From positions 1 to 62,103 of the forward strand of contig CAZMUM010000032.1 in the NCBI GenBank assembly GCA_964569385.1: a stretch of DNA of 62,103 nt, in the 5' to 3' direction. Below the pieces are notes generated by a model that saw only the letters and a list, made by a program, of their open reading frames with translations, was not told the origin of the DNA and searched no databases. This DNA comes from JAADHX01 sp964569385 (GTDB lineage: Bacteria; Actinomycetota; Acidimicrobiia; Acidimicrobiales; Poriferisodalaceae). The stretch's first letter is position 1; every line of letters starts with the position of its first letter. The position numbers were made by a program, and so were the translations under genes. Below, piece after piece: positions 16,743 to 24,997 of this stretch.

Positions 16743-17657
16743 ATGGACGGGATCCTTCGCCTTTCGCACGCTGATGTGCGGGTACCAGACCTCGAGCTCG
16801 CCTTGGCCTATTACAGCGAGGTGGTTGGTCTCGTGGTGACCGGCAAAACCCACGACCGTGCGTATCTAAAGGCATGGGACGAGCACCAGCATCACAGCCT
16901 CATTCTGTCTGCTGCGCCCACCTATGGACTCAACAGCCTTGGCTTCAAGGTGAGTCGCGAGTCCGAGCTGGACCGCCTGGCCGCACGAGTTAAGGACAGC
17001 GGGATTGTCGTCGAACGGTTTAAACCGGGCCAGCTGGCTGAGGCCTCGGGGGCGACGGTTCGATTCGTCGCGCCAAGCGGACACACCGTCGATCTCGAAT
17101 ATGGAATGGGTCAAGTCGGCAACGGTTTGCCGCTGCTCAACCCGCCCCCAGCGCCCGACAATCTGATCGGAATGCACCCGCCCCGTATAGACCACATCTT
17201 CTTGTTGTGCGAGGACGTCGACGGCATCACCAACTTCTTCGCCGATGTACTCGAGTTCCGTTTGACCGAGCAGATCCTGGCCGATGATGGTCACCAGCTC
17301 GCAACCTTCTTGGAGCGGACGCACACTCCCCACGACATCGCGTTTCTGACCGGCCCAAATGGCGGATTCCACCACCTTGCGTACTGGGTCGACGAGTGGG
17401 GCGACTTACGCCACGGGGCTGACACCTGCGCCTACCACGGTGTTCCAATCGAGGTTTCGCCCACTCGCCACGGAGCCACCAGGGGGTGCGGGCTGTACTT
17501 CTTCGATCCAGCCGGGAACCGAAACGAGCTTTACACCGGTGGGTATCACTTCGACCCTGACGACGAACCAACGACGTGGACCGAGTCCGAAATGGGGCGG
17601 GCCATCTTCACCTACCGAGGTCAAGTGGATCGCGGGTTCATGACGGTGCATTCGTGA
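16743..17657 (+). CDS. extradiol (catechol 2,3-type) dioxygenase, VOC superfamily, copy 2
   Basis: Encodes 304 residues starting MDGILRLSHADVRVPDLEL. The frame extends upstream, but that part overlaps copy 1 in another frame and is not coding. The metal triad is present at about H151 (RIDHIFLL), H211 (FHHLAYW) and E262 (RNELYTGGY). It is clearly homologous to copy 1 over its full length but divergent at many positions, for example the metal-site neighbours and the C-terminus, so it is an old tandem duplication whose copies probably differ in substrate range. It lies 10 bases after copy 1 and 10 bases before the histidine phosphatase gene. Confidence 0.92.
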   Translation: MDGILRLSHADVRVPDLELALAYYSEVVGLVVTGKTHDRAYLKAWDEHQHHSLILSAAPTYGLNSLGFKVSRESELDRLAARVKDSGIVVERFKPGQLAEASGATVRFVAPSGHTVDLEYGMGQVGNGLPLLNPPPAPDNLIGMHPPRIDHIFLLCEDVDGITNFFADVLEFRLTEQILADDGHQLATFLERTHTPHDIAFLTGPNGGFHHLAYWVDEWGDLRHGADTCAYHGVPIEVSPTRHGATRGCGLYFFDPAGNRNELYTGGYHFDPDDEPTTWTESEMGRAIFTYRGQVDRGFMTVHS

Positions 17658-17667
17658 TGGCGCCCCC

Positions 17668-18789
17668 ATGACCGATTCACGCAACCGCGAGGGTGGTGTT
17701 GTCCCGCAGGCCACTGATCGTTTCGACACGCCGCACTACCTGGCTAGGTTCCGGCAGCGAGCGGGTCAACAGAACGGCTCGGTCGAATTGGCCGAGCCGA
17801 CCGACGTCAGCACTGACTCGGCACCTCTCTATCTCCGAAAGTTCCGCGCCAGAACCGATGACTCCGAGCACTCCGGCGCGGACGCCTCACTTCCGCTGTG
17901 GCAGCGATCCAACCTTGCCGTGCAGCAGGCGCTGACCGAGGACAACCGCAATAAGGAGATTTCAGCGCCAGCCGCAGCTGATCGCCAGATTGTCAACGAT
18001 GTGTACCTCATCCGCCACGGTGAAACTCAGGGCTATTCCACCGATTCGGGCCTTACTCCTCAAGGTTCATGGCAGGCGCACACCTACGGACGCACCTTGT
18101 CTCGGCGGGTGAAGTCGGGCGAGACCATTGTGTTTCGGCATGCGGCCACTAGCCGGGCTCGCGAGACCGCCGAGCAGATTCACAGGGGCCTGCTCGACGG
18201 GCTTAATCAGTACGAGAAGGACATCACCATCGTCGAGCCTGGCCCCGCCGATGAGTTCCGCAACTTCGGCTTCGCAGCCCCCGATGGCATCAAGGATGTC
18301 ACGGCCGCGTTCCGCGAGTATCACGCACTGCTCGAAGGGTTCGAACGATCTGCCCAAGGCGACCGTCCGCTCTGGTTAGTCGAGATGGATCGTTTCTGGC
18401 GCACTCAGCAGGGCGGCGGCGACCCAATTCAGCACTGGTTGACCGTTCCGCTGCTTCACTTCGAGCCGCCCGCTATGACCGTTCGGCGCTTTTGGGCTGG
18501 GATCATCGGCCTCTCAGTCGAGTTTCCGGGCGCGAGGCTGGCCATTGCGACCCATTCGGGATGTATCAGAGCCTTCGCCGTGTCGGCTTTGGGCTACGAC
18601 CCTGGCGAGCCATACAACACCGAGCACGTTCGGGTGAAGTTGTTCGACAATGACGGCTGTTCGGCTGGCAGCGATGCCCTGGTTGCCTTTCGCAACAGGG
18701 TTCAAGAGGTGAAGGTGCCGGCGATCGAACAGCTGCCGTCATGGTCGGTTAACGAAGACTGGGCCGGCCTAGAAGGAGCCTCACTGTGA
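17668..18789 (+). CDS. histidine phosphatase with an N-terminal extension, candidate aryl-phosphate phosphatase
   Basis: Encodes 373 residues. From about residue 111 it is a phosphoglycerate-mutase-like histidine phosphatase: VYLIRHGETQGYS with phosphoryl-accepting H117, a conserved Arg in FRHAATSRARETAEQI and the second catalytic His in AIATHSGCIRAF. The first 110 residues are polar, probably disordered, and contain two copies of a short motif, PHYLARFRQR (22-31) and PLYLRKFRAR (53-62), which look like docking peptides. It is embedded between ring-cleavage dioxygenases and phenylphosphate-synthase-like genes, so I infer removal of phosphate from a phosphorylated phenol or catechol before ring cleavage. 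Phosphoglycerate mutase activity in central metabolism is less likely in this setting. Confidence 0.8.
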   Translation: MTDSRNREGGVVPQATDRFDTPHYLARFRQRAGQQNGSVELAEPTDVSTDSAPLYLRKFRARTDDSEHSGADASLPLWQRSNLAVQQALTEDNRNKEISAPAAADRQIVNDVYLIRHGETQGYSTDSGLTPQGSWQAHTYGRTLSRRVKSGETIVFRHAATSRARETAEQIHRGLLDGLNQYEKDITIVEPGPADEFRNFGFAAPDGIKDVTAAFREYHALLEGFERSAQGDRPLWLVEMDRFWRTQQGGGDPIQHWLTVPLLHFEPPAMTVRRFWAGIIGLSVEFPGARLAIATHSGCIRAFAVSALGYDPGEPYNTEHVRVKLFDNDGCSAGSDALVAFRNRVQEVKVPAIEQLPSWSVNEDWAGLEGASL

Positions 18790-18846
18790 CTAATCGAACC
18801 GAATGGGAGCCAGACTCGTGTGTGAGGCGTGTCCAATCATCGATTG

Positions 18847-18880
18847 GGAGAAAGAACTGCCTACGGTGCGTTCGTTCTCC
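18847..18880 (+). repeat. hairpin in the leader between the phosphatase and synthase genes
   Basis: GGAGAAAGAAC (18847-18857) pairs with GTTCGTTCTCC (18870-18880) over 11 bases with one mismatch and a 12-base loop. It lies in the 112-base gap after the phosphatase stop. It could be a processing or mRNA-stability element that sets synthase expression apart from the upstream genes. No T-tract follows, so full termination is unlikely. Confidence 0.45.
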
Positions 18881-18901
18881 GCTACGAGAGTCGATTCGGC
18901 C

Positions 18902-19993
18902 ATGACCGATCACATTGTCTGGTTCGATCGTTATGACCGCGACGAACACAGGTCATTTGTGGGCGGAAAGAACTCAAGCCTCGGCGAGATGATGATGGCC
19001 GAGCTGCCGGTCCCGCCAGGTTTTGCCATTACGACCAACGCATATGAACAGATGTGGGGCGACAAGGCGCTGGTCGACGACATCAATGGGTTGCTGCGGA
19101 GCATCGACCATGACGATTTTGTCGGAAACATCAAGATTTCTAATGAGATTCGAGCCCGCATCGAACAAGTCCCTGTTTCCGATGAGGTTGCAACCGATAT
19201 CTCCGAGGCCTACGAAGCGTTGTGTTCGCACTGCGAGGTCGAAGACCTCCCGGTCGCGGTTCGATCCTCGGCTACTGCTGAGGATCTTCCCGACGCTTCG
19301 TTTGCCGGTCAGCAGGATACCTATCTGTGGATCAGGTCGGCCGACGATGTCATCCACCATGTGCGCCGCTGCTGGTCTTCGATCTTTACCGATCGGGCTA
19401 TCGCCTACCGGCATGCGATGGGTTACTTGCACCAGACGATCGCTATGTCGGTTGGCGTTCAGAAGATGATCGACCCGATAGCGGCCGGTGTTGCCTTCAC
19501 CCTAAACCCGACCAACGGCGATCGCTCCCAAGTCGCGATTGATGCAGCCTGGGGCCTGGGCGAGGCTGTGGTTTCTGGCGAGGTAACCCCAGACAATTTT
19601 CTGGTCGACAAAGTGCTTCGCGAGGTGGTCAAGCGCGAGATCTCCGACAAACACATCGAGTATCGACTCACACCAGAAGGTGTGGTCGAGAAGTTGCCGG
19701 TCGAAGATGCCCGCCGCAACGAGCCTTCGGTCAGCGACGAAGACCTGGTGGGGATAGCAATCCTCGCTCGCAGGGCCGAAAAGCACTATGGGTGCCCCCA
19801 AGATGTCGAGTGGGCGCTCGATCGTCATCTGCCTTCGGGCGAGAACGTCGTGATGCTGCAGAGCCGTCCCGAAACAGTGTGGTCACAGCAGGCGGTCAAG
19901 CCAATATCGAGGTCTGGTCGAGACATGATGTCGTCGATCGTGTCGACGCTCGTTTCGCCGCTACACGACAGATCAACCAATGAATCCGACTAG
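18902..19993 (+). CDS. phenylphosphate synthase beta (PpsB)-like ATP-binding subunit
   Basis: Encodes 363 residues that match only the N-terminal ATP-grasp domain of PEP synthase / PPDK: GGKNSSLGEMMMAELPVPPGF, then PVAVRSSATAEDLPDASFAG, AGVAFTLNPTNGDRSQVAID, WGLGEAVVSGEVTPDNF and PQDVEWALD with VMLQSRPET. It contains neither the phosphohistidine domain nor the PEP-binding barrel, and stops where phenylphosphate synthase beta of Thauera stops (about 40 kDa). It would supply a phosphoryl group from ATP to the histidine of the next gene product. ATG 18902 gives MTDHIVWFDRYD; an ATG at 18803 is open but lies across a hairpin. A rifampin-phosphotransferase-like role is an alternative. Confidence 0.85.
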   Translation: MTDHIVWFDRYDRDEHRSFVGGKNSSLGEMMMAELPVPPGFAITTNAYEQMWGDKALVDDINGLLRSIDHDDFVGNIKISNEIRARIEQVPVSDEVATDISEAYEALCSHCEVEDLPVAVRSSATAEDLPDASFAGQQDTYLWIRSADDVIHHVRRCWSSIFTDRAIAYRHAMGYLHQTIAMSVGVQKMIDPIAAGVAFTLNPTNGDRSQVAIDAAWGLGEAVVSGEVTPDNFLVDKVLREVVKREISDKHIEYRLTPEGVVEKLPVEDARRNEPSVSDEDLVGIAILARRAEKHYGCPQDVEWALDRHLPSGENVVMLQSRPETVWSQQAVKPISRSGRDMMSSIVSTLVSPLHDRSTNESD

Positions 19994-20039
19994 CAACAAA
20001 CCCAGTTAGACAGCCAACCATCCGCAGGGGGTATTTGAA

Positions 20040-21836
20040 ATGACTGAACAGAAGTTTCCAAATCCAAGTGAGGTCGAAGGACCAGACGGCGTCGAAGGGT
20101 GGGAAGAGCTCTATCCGTACTCGGTGAGTTTTGGCGACGCCCGCCGCGAATACGAAGACGAACGCTTTTGGTTCTGGGATTCAATGCACTGGGGCAAGGC
20201 TCTCACCCCGTGGGATTCAACGTTCATGGAGATGGCGATCGCATCGCTTAGCCAAATGAACAGCCGTCACTACCGTATTCCGCCCGCCGAGGGCATCGAT
20301 TTCCGGGTGCTTTACGGATATGCGTTCCTGTCGCCAGTTGGTGTTGATCCTGACAAGATCGAGGCCCGAATCCCGCAGTTCACTGAGCGCGCCGGCCACT
20401 ACTTCATGAATTGGGATCAGCTGTACGAAGACTGGTTGGTGAAGGTGAAGTCCACCATCGACGAGATCTCATCGCTCGATTTCTCCCCACTTCCCGAGAT
20501 TGAAAATCTGTCGGTGGTTACCGAGGGCCTTGGGATTGGGTCTGGTTACCACTTGATGTCTGAATACAACCGCTTTAAGGATCTGATTCACAAGACGTGG
20601 AACTACCACTTCGAATTCCTAAACCTTGGTTACGCGGCATATCTCGACTTCTTCGGGTTCTGTAAAGAGGCGTTCCCGTCGATCCCCGACCTTGGTATTG
20701 CCAAGATGGTGGCCGGCGTCGAAGTAGACCTTTTCAGGCCCAACGAAGAACTCAAGGTTCTTGCCCAAAAGGCTATCGACCTTGGCATCCCCAGAGCTTT
20801 CGACGATCCAACCAACGTGGCCCTCGAAGGCGATGCTGGTGCCCAATGGCAGGCCGCCTGGGATATTGCCAAGGACCCGTGGTTTAACTTCACGTCCGGT
20901 AACGGCTTCTACCACTTCGACAAGACGTGGCTCGACTACCCAGAGATCCCGTACGCGTTCATTCGCGACTACATCACGAAAATCGAAGAAGGCGCCGACA
21001 TCACCCGCCCGATCGAGGCCATCACCGCCGAGCGCGACCGTATTGTCGACGAATACCGCGACCTACTCGGCACCGACGAAGATCGTGAAGCCTTCGACGG
21101 CAAGCTCGGGCTGGCCCGAGTTGTATTCCCCTACGTCGAGAACCACAACTTCTACATCGAACACTGGACGATGTCGGTCATATGGCGCAAGGTGAAGGAA
21201 CTCGGCGCAACATTGGCCAAGGAAGGGCTCATGTCGGACGAGGGCGACATCATGTTCCTTCGGCGCGACGAAGTGAACGAGGTCCTGTGGGACTACTACT
21301 CGAACTGGGCCGTCAATGCGCCCACCGCGGCTGCCCATCACTGGGGGCCAAAGATCGAACGGCGCCGCGAGATCCACCAGAAACTGCTGGCCTGGAGCCC
21401 GCCAAAGGCCCTTGGTGTACCACCAGAAGTGATCACCGAACCGTTCACCATCATGTTGTGGGGCATAACGAGCGAATCGGTCAATAACTGGCTTGGAGCC
21501 GACGATTCCGATGACGGTTCGCTCACCGGAATGGCCGCGTCACCAGGGACGGTAGAGGGCATTGCCCGGCTAGTGTTTGATCCAGAAGACCTCGCCGATT
21601 TGTTAGATGGCGAGATTCTTGTGGCACCGATTACGGCGCCTAGCTGGGCTCCGGTGTTTCCAAAGATCCAGGCTTGTGTCACCGACATCGGCGGCATGAT
21701 GAGCCATGCGGCCATCGTCTGTCGTGAGTACGGCGTGCCGGCCGTAACGGGTACAGGCTTCGGTACCAACAAGATCAAAACCGGTGACCGAATTCGGGTC
21801 GACGGATCGGCCGGAACCGTCACGATTCTCGAATAG
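20040..21836 (+). CDS. phenylphosphate synthase alpha (PpsA)-like phosphohistidine subunit
   Basis: Encodes 598 residues. A 500-residue N-terminal region has no PEP-barrel motifs; the C-terminal 90 residues are the swivelling phosphohistidine domain of dikinases: LVAPITAPSWAPVFPKI, then GGMMSHAAIVCREYGVPAV with the phospho-accepting His at about 556, ending GDRIRVDGSAGTVTILE. Substrate region first and His domain last, with the ATP domain in a separate protein, is the layout of phenylphosphate synthase alpha (about 70 kDa), which converts phenol and ATP to phenylphosphate, AMP and Pi. Here it follows the beta-like gene by 46 bases with GGGGG upstream of the ATG. The phenolic substrate is unknown. 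No third (gamma, CBS-domain) subunit is seen. Confidence 0.85.
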   Translation: MTEQKFPNPSEVEGPDGVEGWEELYPYSVSFGDARREYEDERFWFWDSMHWGKALTPWDSTFMEMAIASLSQMNSRHYRIPPAEGIDFRVLYGYAFLSPVGVDPDKIEARIPQFTERAGHYFMNWDQLYEDWLVKVKSTIDEISSLDFSPLPEIENLSVVTEGLGIGSGYHLMSEYNRFKDLIHKTWNYHFEFLNLGYAAYLDFFGFCKEAFPSIPDLGIAKMVAGVEVDLFRPNEELKVLAQKAIDLGIPRAFDDPTNVALEGDAGAQWQAAWDIAKDPWFNFTSGNGFYHFDKTWLDYPEIPYAFIRDYITKIEEGADITRPIEAITAERDRIVDEYRDLLGTDEDREAFDGKLGLARVVFPYVENHNFYIEHWTMSVIWRKVKELGATLAKEGLMSDEGDIMFLRRDEVNEVLWDYYSNWAVNAPTAAAHHWGPKIERRREIHQKLLAWSPPKALGVPPEVITEPFTIMLWGITSESVNNWLGADDSDDGSLTGMAASPGTVEGIARLVFDPEDLADLLDGEILVAPITAPSWAPVFPKIQACVTDIGGMMSHAAIVCREYGVPAVTGTGFGTNKIKTGDRIRVDGSAGTVTILE

Positions 21837-21902
21837 GGCTGCCGGCGGCGCCGAGGTGGAGCGGTCAGCCAGCTTGGCCAAACTAAGGAGCGAGCCAACG
21901 CC

Positions 21903-23159
21903 ATGCTTACAAAACAACAGAACGAAGAACTAACCCAGGTGGGCCCAGGAACACCTATGGGTGATGTCCTTCGCCATTATTGGTATCCGGTGGCGTTCGT
22001 TCGCGAACTCGATGAGTTTCCCGCTAAGAAGGCCCGTTTGTTGGGTGAAGACTGGGCCGTATTCAAAAGCGCAGACGGCTACGGGATCGTGGCCGAGCGA
22101 TGCCCGCATCGCGGTGCTTCGTTGGTCTTCGGAATCGTCGAAGACGACGGCCTTCGTTGTGGTTACCACGGCTGGAAATTCGATCTAGCGGGAAACTGTG
22201 TCGAGATTCTGGCCGAACCGGATTCGTCGCCAAAGTTCCGCGAGGGGTGTTCGATTCCGGCGGGTATCGCTCAAGAAATGGGCGGTTTGGTATGGGCCTA
22301 CATTGGTGAGGGCCCGGCTCCAGAGTTACCCCGCTACGAGGCCTACGTGATGGATGGCATCCGCGATGTTGGGCATGCCGTCATCCCGTGTAACTGGCTG
22401 CAGATAATGGAGAACTCGGTCGATCCCTACCATGTCGAGGCGTTGCACGGAAACTACTTCGAGTTCATTGCCGCTCAGCAGGGCACGCCAATGCCTGGCT
22501 CGTTTGGTGGCAACAAACACGAAAAGGTGGCGTTCGACAACTTTGAGCACGGCATCATCAAGCGACGGTTGCTGGTGGGCCAAGACGAACAAAGCGACGA
22601 CTGGAAGATCGGTCACCCGCTCGTGTTTCCGTTCAAGATGTGGGTGGGCGGAAATGGCGTATTCCAGATGCAGATCAGGGTGCCAATCGACGACACCCAC
22701 ACCCACGTCATGTTTTACACCGTGCATGCTCCAGAAGGCGCCGACATCAGCGGCGACACTCGCTGTGTCGACTATCGCATCGATTGGATCGACGACGATG
22801 GTCGTTTCATTGTCGACTACATCGAGGGTCAGGACATCATGGCTTGGGTTAGCCAAGGCGAAGTTGCCGATCGAACCAGTGAAAAGATCACCAAGAGCGA
22901 TGTTGGCGTGGTGGCCTGTCGTCGCATGTTCAGCGACGCCATCAAAGCAGTGAGCGAAGGCCGCGACCCAGTGGCGGTCGTTCGCGAGCCCCACGATGTG
23001 GTGAAGCTGCCCTTGGAGCGATCGAAGTTTGGGCGGGGTTCACAGTTCGCCACCGACTGGATCGATCATGGGTCGATGCGCTACAGCCCAATCGCCTCCG
23101 AAATGAAACAACTCCACCTAGACGCGGCTGCGGCCCGAACCGAACTTGGCCAAACATGA
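21903..23159 (+). CDS. Rieske non-haem iron oxygenase, alpha subunit
   Basis: Encodes 418 residues. The Rieske cluster ligands are C67/H69 in CPHRGAS and C86/H89 in CGYHGWKFD; the catalytic iron ligands H177 and H182 lie in SVDPYHVEALHG, with a carboxylate likely in EGQDIMAWVSQG. The N-terminus (GDVLRHYWYPVAF) places it with phthalate-4,5-dioxygenase / phenoxybenzoate-dioxygenase / O-demethylase oxygenases, which act alone as homo-oligomers on anionic aromatics. No reductase or ferredoxin gene is adjacent. AAGGAG precedes the ATG, and the stop overlaps the next gene (ATGA). In this context it could hydroxylate an aryl phosphate; an O-demethylase or aromatic-acid role is the main alternative. 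Confidence 0.9.
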   Translation: MLTKQQNEELTQVGPGTPMGDVLRHYWYPVAFVRELDEFPAKKARLLGEDWAVFKSADGYGIVAERCPHRGASLVFGIVEDDGLRCGYHGWKFDLAGNCVEILAEPDSSPKFREGCSIPAGIAQEMGGLVWAYIGEGPAPELPRYEAYVMDGIRDVGHAVIPCNWLQIMENSVDPYHVEALHGNYFEFIAAQQGTPMPGSFGGNKHEKVAFDNFEHGIIKRRLLVGQDEQSDDWKIGHPLVFPFKMWVGGNGVFQMQIRVPIDDTHTHVMFYTVHAPEGADISGDTRCVDYRIDWIDDDGRFIVDYIEGQDIMAWVSQGEVADRTSEKITKSDVGVVACRRMFSDAIKAVSEGRDPVAVVREPHDVVKLPLERSKFGRGSQFATDWIDHGSMRYSPIASEMKQLHLDAAAARTELGQT

Positions 23160-23944
23160 CATCGGTCGACCACGCCCATTGGGCCGCTTACCTACTTGCT
23201 GCGGTCGACGATCGCCAAGATGTCACTGCAATCACCAAACAGGTCGACGAACTCGGTATCGACGACGCCTATGCGATCCAGGCCGCTCTGTTGGAGTTGC
23301 AGCTTGGGCGCGGCGACACGCTGGCAGGAGCCAAGTTGGGGCTTACCTCGGCTGCCAAACAAGAACAGATGGGGGTGTCAGAACCTGTTTATGGATGGGT
23401 GCTGGCTTCATCGGTTCTCGACTCGACAGGCGAAGTCGACCTTGGTGAGCTCATCCATCCCCGTTGTGAACCCGAGCTCGTGTTTGTCCTGGCCGAAGAC
23501 CTCGCCGGGCCAGGGGTTACAGCTGACGACGCCCTCGATGCGACCGAGAAGGTTGTGGGCGGTATCGAGATCATCGACTCTCGCTACGAGGCGTTCTCTT
23601 TCACTCTGCCAGACGTCATTGCCGACAACACTTCGGCTGCGAGGGTGGCCATCGGAATCGACGGTGTCGGGCCCCGAGAAGCCGACCTGACCACTCTGGG
23701 CTGTGTATTCGAAGTCGATGGCGCTATCACGGGCACCGCCACGGGCGCAGCGCTCCTCGGCGACCCGGCCGAGTGTCTTGCCATGTTGGCCAACCATGTG
23801 GGCAAACATGGTCTAAAACTCGAAGCTGGCTGGATCGTCATGGCTGGCGCAGCCACCGACGCTCGCCCGCTCGGTCCCGGAACTGTGGCCACCGCCCGCT
23901 ATTCGCACCTCGGGTCGGTCTCAATCTCGGGCAGGGTTAGCTAG
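23156..23944 (+). CDS. dmpH: 2-oxo-3-hexenedioate (4-oxalocrotonate) decarboxylase-like enzyme
   Basis: Encodes 262 residues of the fumarylacetoacetase-like hydratase/decarboxylase family. LTSAAKQEQMGVSEPVYGW and LIHPRCEPELVF are closer to the DmpH/XylI decarboxylase than to the DmpE hydratase, whose counterpart lies downstream. It would remove CO2 from 2-oxo-3-hexenedioate to give 2-oxopent-4-enoate. Metal-binding acidic residues are in CEPELVFVL and GIEIIDSR. It overlaps the Rieske stop and abuts the tautomerase start, so translation is coupled. The decarboxylase/hydratase assignment within this family could be swapped. Confidence 0.85.
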   Translation: MTSVDHAHWAAYLLAAVDDRQDVTAITKQVDELGIDDAYAIQAALLELQLGRGDTLAGAKLGLTSAAKQEQMGVSEPVYGWVLASSVLDSTGEVDLGELIHPRCEPELVFVLAEDLAGPGVTADDALDATEKVVGGIEIIDSRYEAFSFTLPDVIADNTSAARVAIGIDGVGPREADLTTLGCVFEVDGAITGTATGAALLGDPAECLAMLANHVGKHGLKLEAGWIVMAGAATDARPLGPGTVATARYSHLGSVSISGRVS

Positions 23945-24204
23945 TGCCACTGGTCAACATTCACATGGCTAGGGGCAGAACGCCCCAGCAGAAGCTGGCG
24001 TTGATGAACGCCATAACCGATGCCATGGTCGAACACATCGGTGCGCCTAGACAATCAGTGCGAGTCTGGATCGGCGAGTTTGAGAACACCGACTTTATGG
24101 CTGGCGGCGAGCTACTGGCCGACAAACAAGCTCGCCTGGCCACCGAAGCCGCCCGACAGAGCGGCCAAACCCACACGAACAAAGACAACAAAGCCGATGG
24201 TTGA
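23944..24204 (+). CDS. 4-oxalocrotonate tautomerase-like protein
   Basis: Encodes 86 residues starting GTG, giving MPLVNIHMARGRTPQQK. Removal of Met leaves the catalytic N-terminal proline, and Arg residues at the expected places (GRTPQQK and SVRVWIGEF) match the 4-OT active site. It is longer than the classical 62-residue enzyme by a polar, Lys/Asp-rich tail (HTNKDNKADG) that may be unstructured. It would isomerise 2-hydroxymuconate in the dehydrogenase branch of meta cleavage. GTG is chosen because it places Pro at position 2 and abuts the preceding stop (TAG and GTG share a base). Confidence 0.9.
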   Translation: MPLVNIHMARGRTPQQKLALMNAITDAMVEHIGAPRQSVRVWIGEFENTDFMAGGELLADKQARLATEAARQSGQTHTNKDNKADG

Positions 24205-24997
24205 CTCGTCACTTATAGCCGACGCAGCGGCCGCCCTTCGTGGGGCTAGCAACTCGGGCCTCCCAATCGCGCCGGTCCGATCGATCCTCGGCACCGAGAC
24301 CGATGTCGCTGCGGGTTACGCGGTCCAAGACTTCAACACCAGTCTCGCTATCAAGTCCGGTCGCCGAGTGTGTGGCCACAAGATTGGCATCACGTCAAAG
24401 GCGGTGATGGCTCAGATAGGTGTCGACCAGCCCGACTTCGGAACGCTGTTCGCCGATATGGAATACGGCGATGGCGTCGAGATCGAATCCGACCGTCTCA
24501 TTCAGCCAAGAGCCGAGGCCGAAGTAGCCCTGGTACTCGAACACGACCTCAACAAAGGCGAACACAGCTTCAACGACATCATTTGGGCCACGGCCTATGC
24601 CCTTCCATCGATTGAGGTGGTCGACAGCCGAATCGTCGATTGGGATATTCGCATCGTCGATACCGTGGCCGACAACGCCAGCTGCGGCGTCTATGTACTG
24701 GGCGGTAAACCGGTTCGGCTCGATCGAGTCGACCTGCGGACAATTCCGATGTCGATGGCCATCAACGGCGACGAGGTCAGTACTGGAACCGGGGCAGCAT
24801 GTATGGGCCATCCGCTGCAAGCGGCGCGTTGGTTGGCCGACACCATGTGCGCTCGGGGTGTTCCGCTTCGTGCCGGTGAGGTTCTGATGACAGGAGCCCT
24901 TGGCCCCATGAAACCGATTTTGCGAGGCGACACCGTCGTAGCAACATTCGGCGACCTTGGAACCGTGACCACAACTTGGGGGCTGGGTCATGAGTAA
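24197..24997 (+). CDS. dmpE: 2-oxopent-4-enoate hydratase
   Basis: Encodes 266 residues from ATG 24197 (MVDSSLIADAAAAL), overlapping the end of the tautomerase. The fold matches the decarboxylase two genes upstream, but GHKIGITSKAVMAQIGVDQP and DFGTLFADMEY are the hydratase (DmpE/MhpD) version. Acidic metal ligands are expected in AEAEVALVLEHDL and IEVVDSR. It hydrates 2-oxopent-4-enoate to 4-hydroxy-2-oxopentanoate, the substrate of the aldolase encoded two genes downstream. DmpE and DmpH homologues form a complex in known pathways, consistent with both being present here. Confidence 0.88.
   Translation: MVDSSLIADAAAALRGASNSGLPIAPVRSILGTETDVAAGYAVQDFNTSLAIKSGRRVCGHKIGITSKAVMAQIGVDQPDFGTLFADMEYGDGVEIESDRLIQPRAEAEVALVLEHDLNKGEHSFNDIIWATAYALPSIEVVDSRIVDWDIRIVDTVADNASCGVYVLGGKPVRLDRVDLRTIPMSMAINGDEVSTGTGAACMGHPLQAARWLADTMCARGVPLRAGEVLMTGALGPMKPILRGDTVVATFGDLGTVTTTWGLGHE

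Noticed and set aside
18902..21836. A split PEP synthase or pyruvate phosphate dikinase
   Set aside because: No PEP/pyruvate-binding TIM barrel motifs are present, and the His domain is at the C-terminus of the second protein, as in phenylphosphate synthase alpha.
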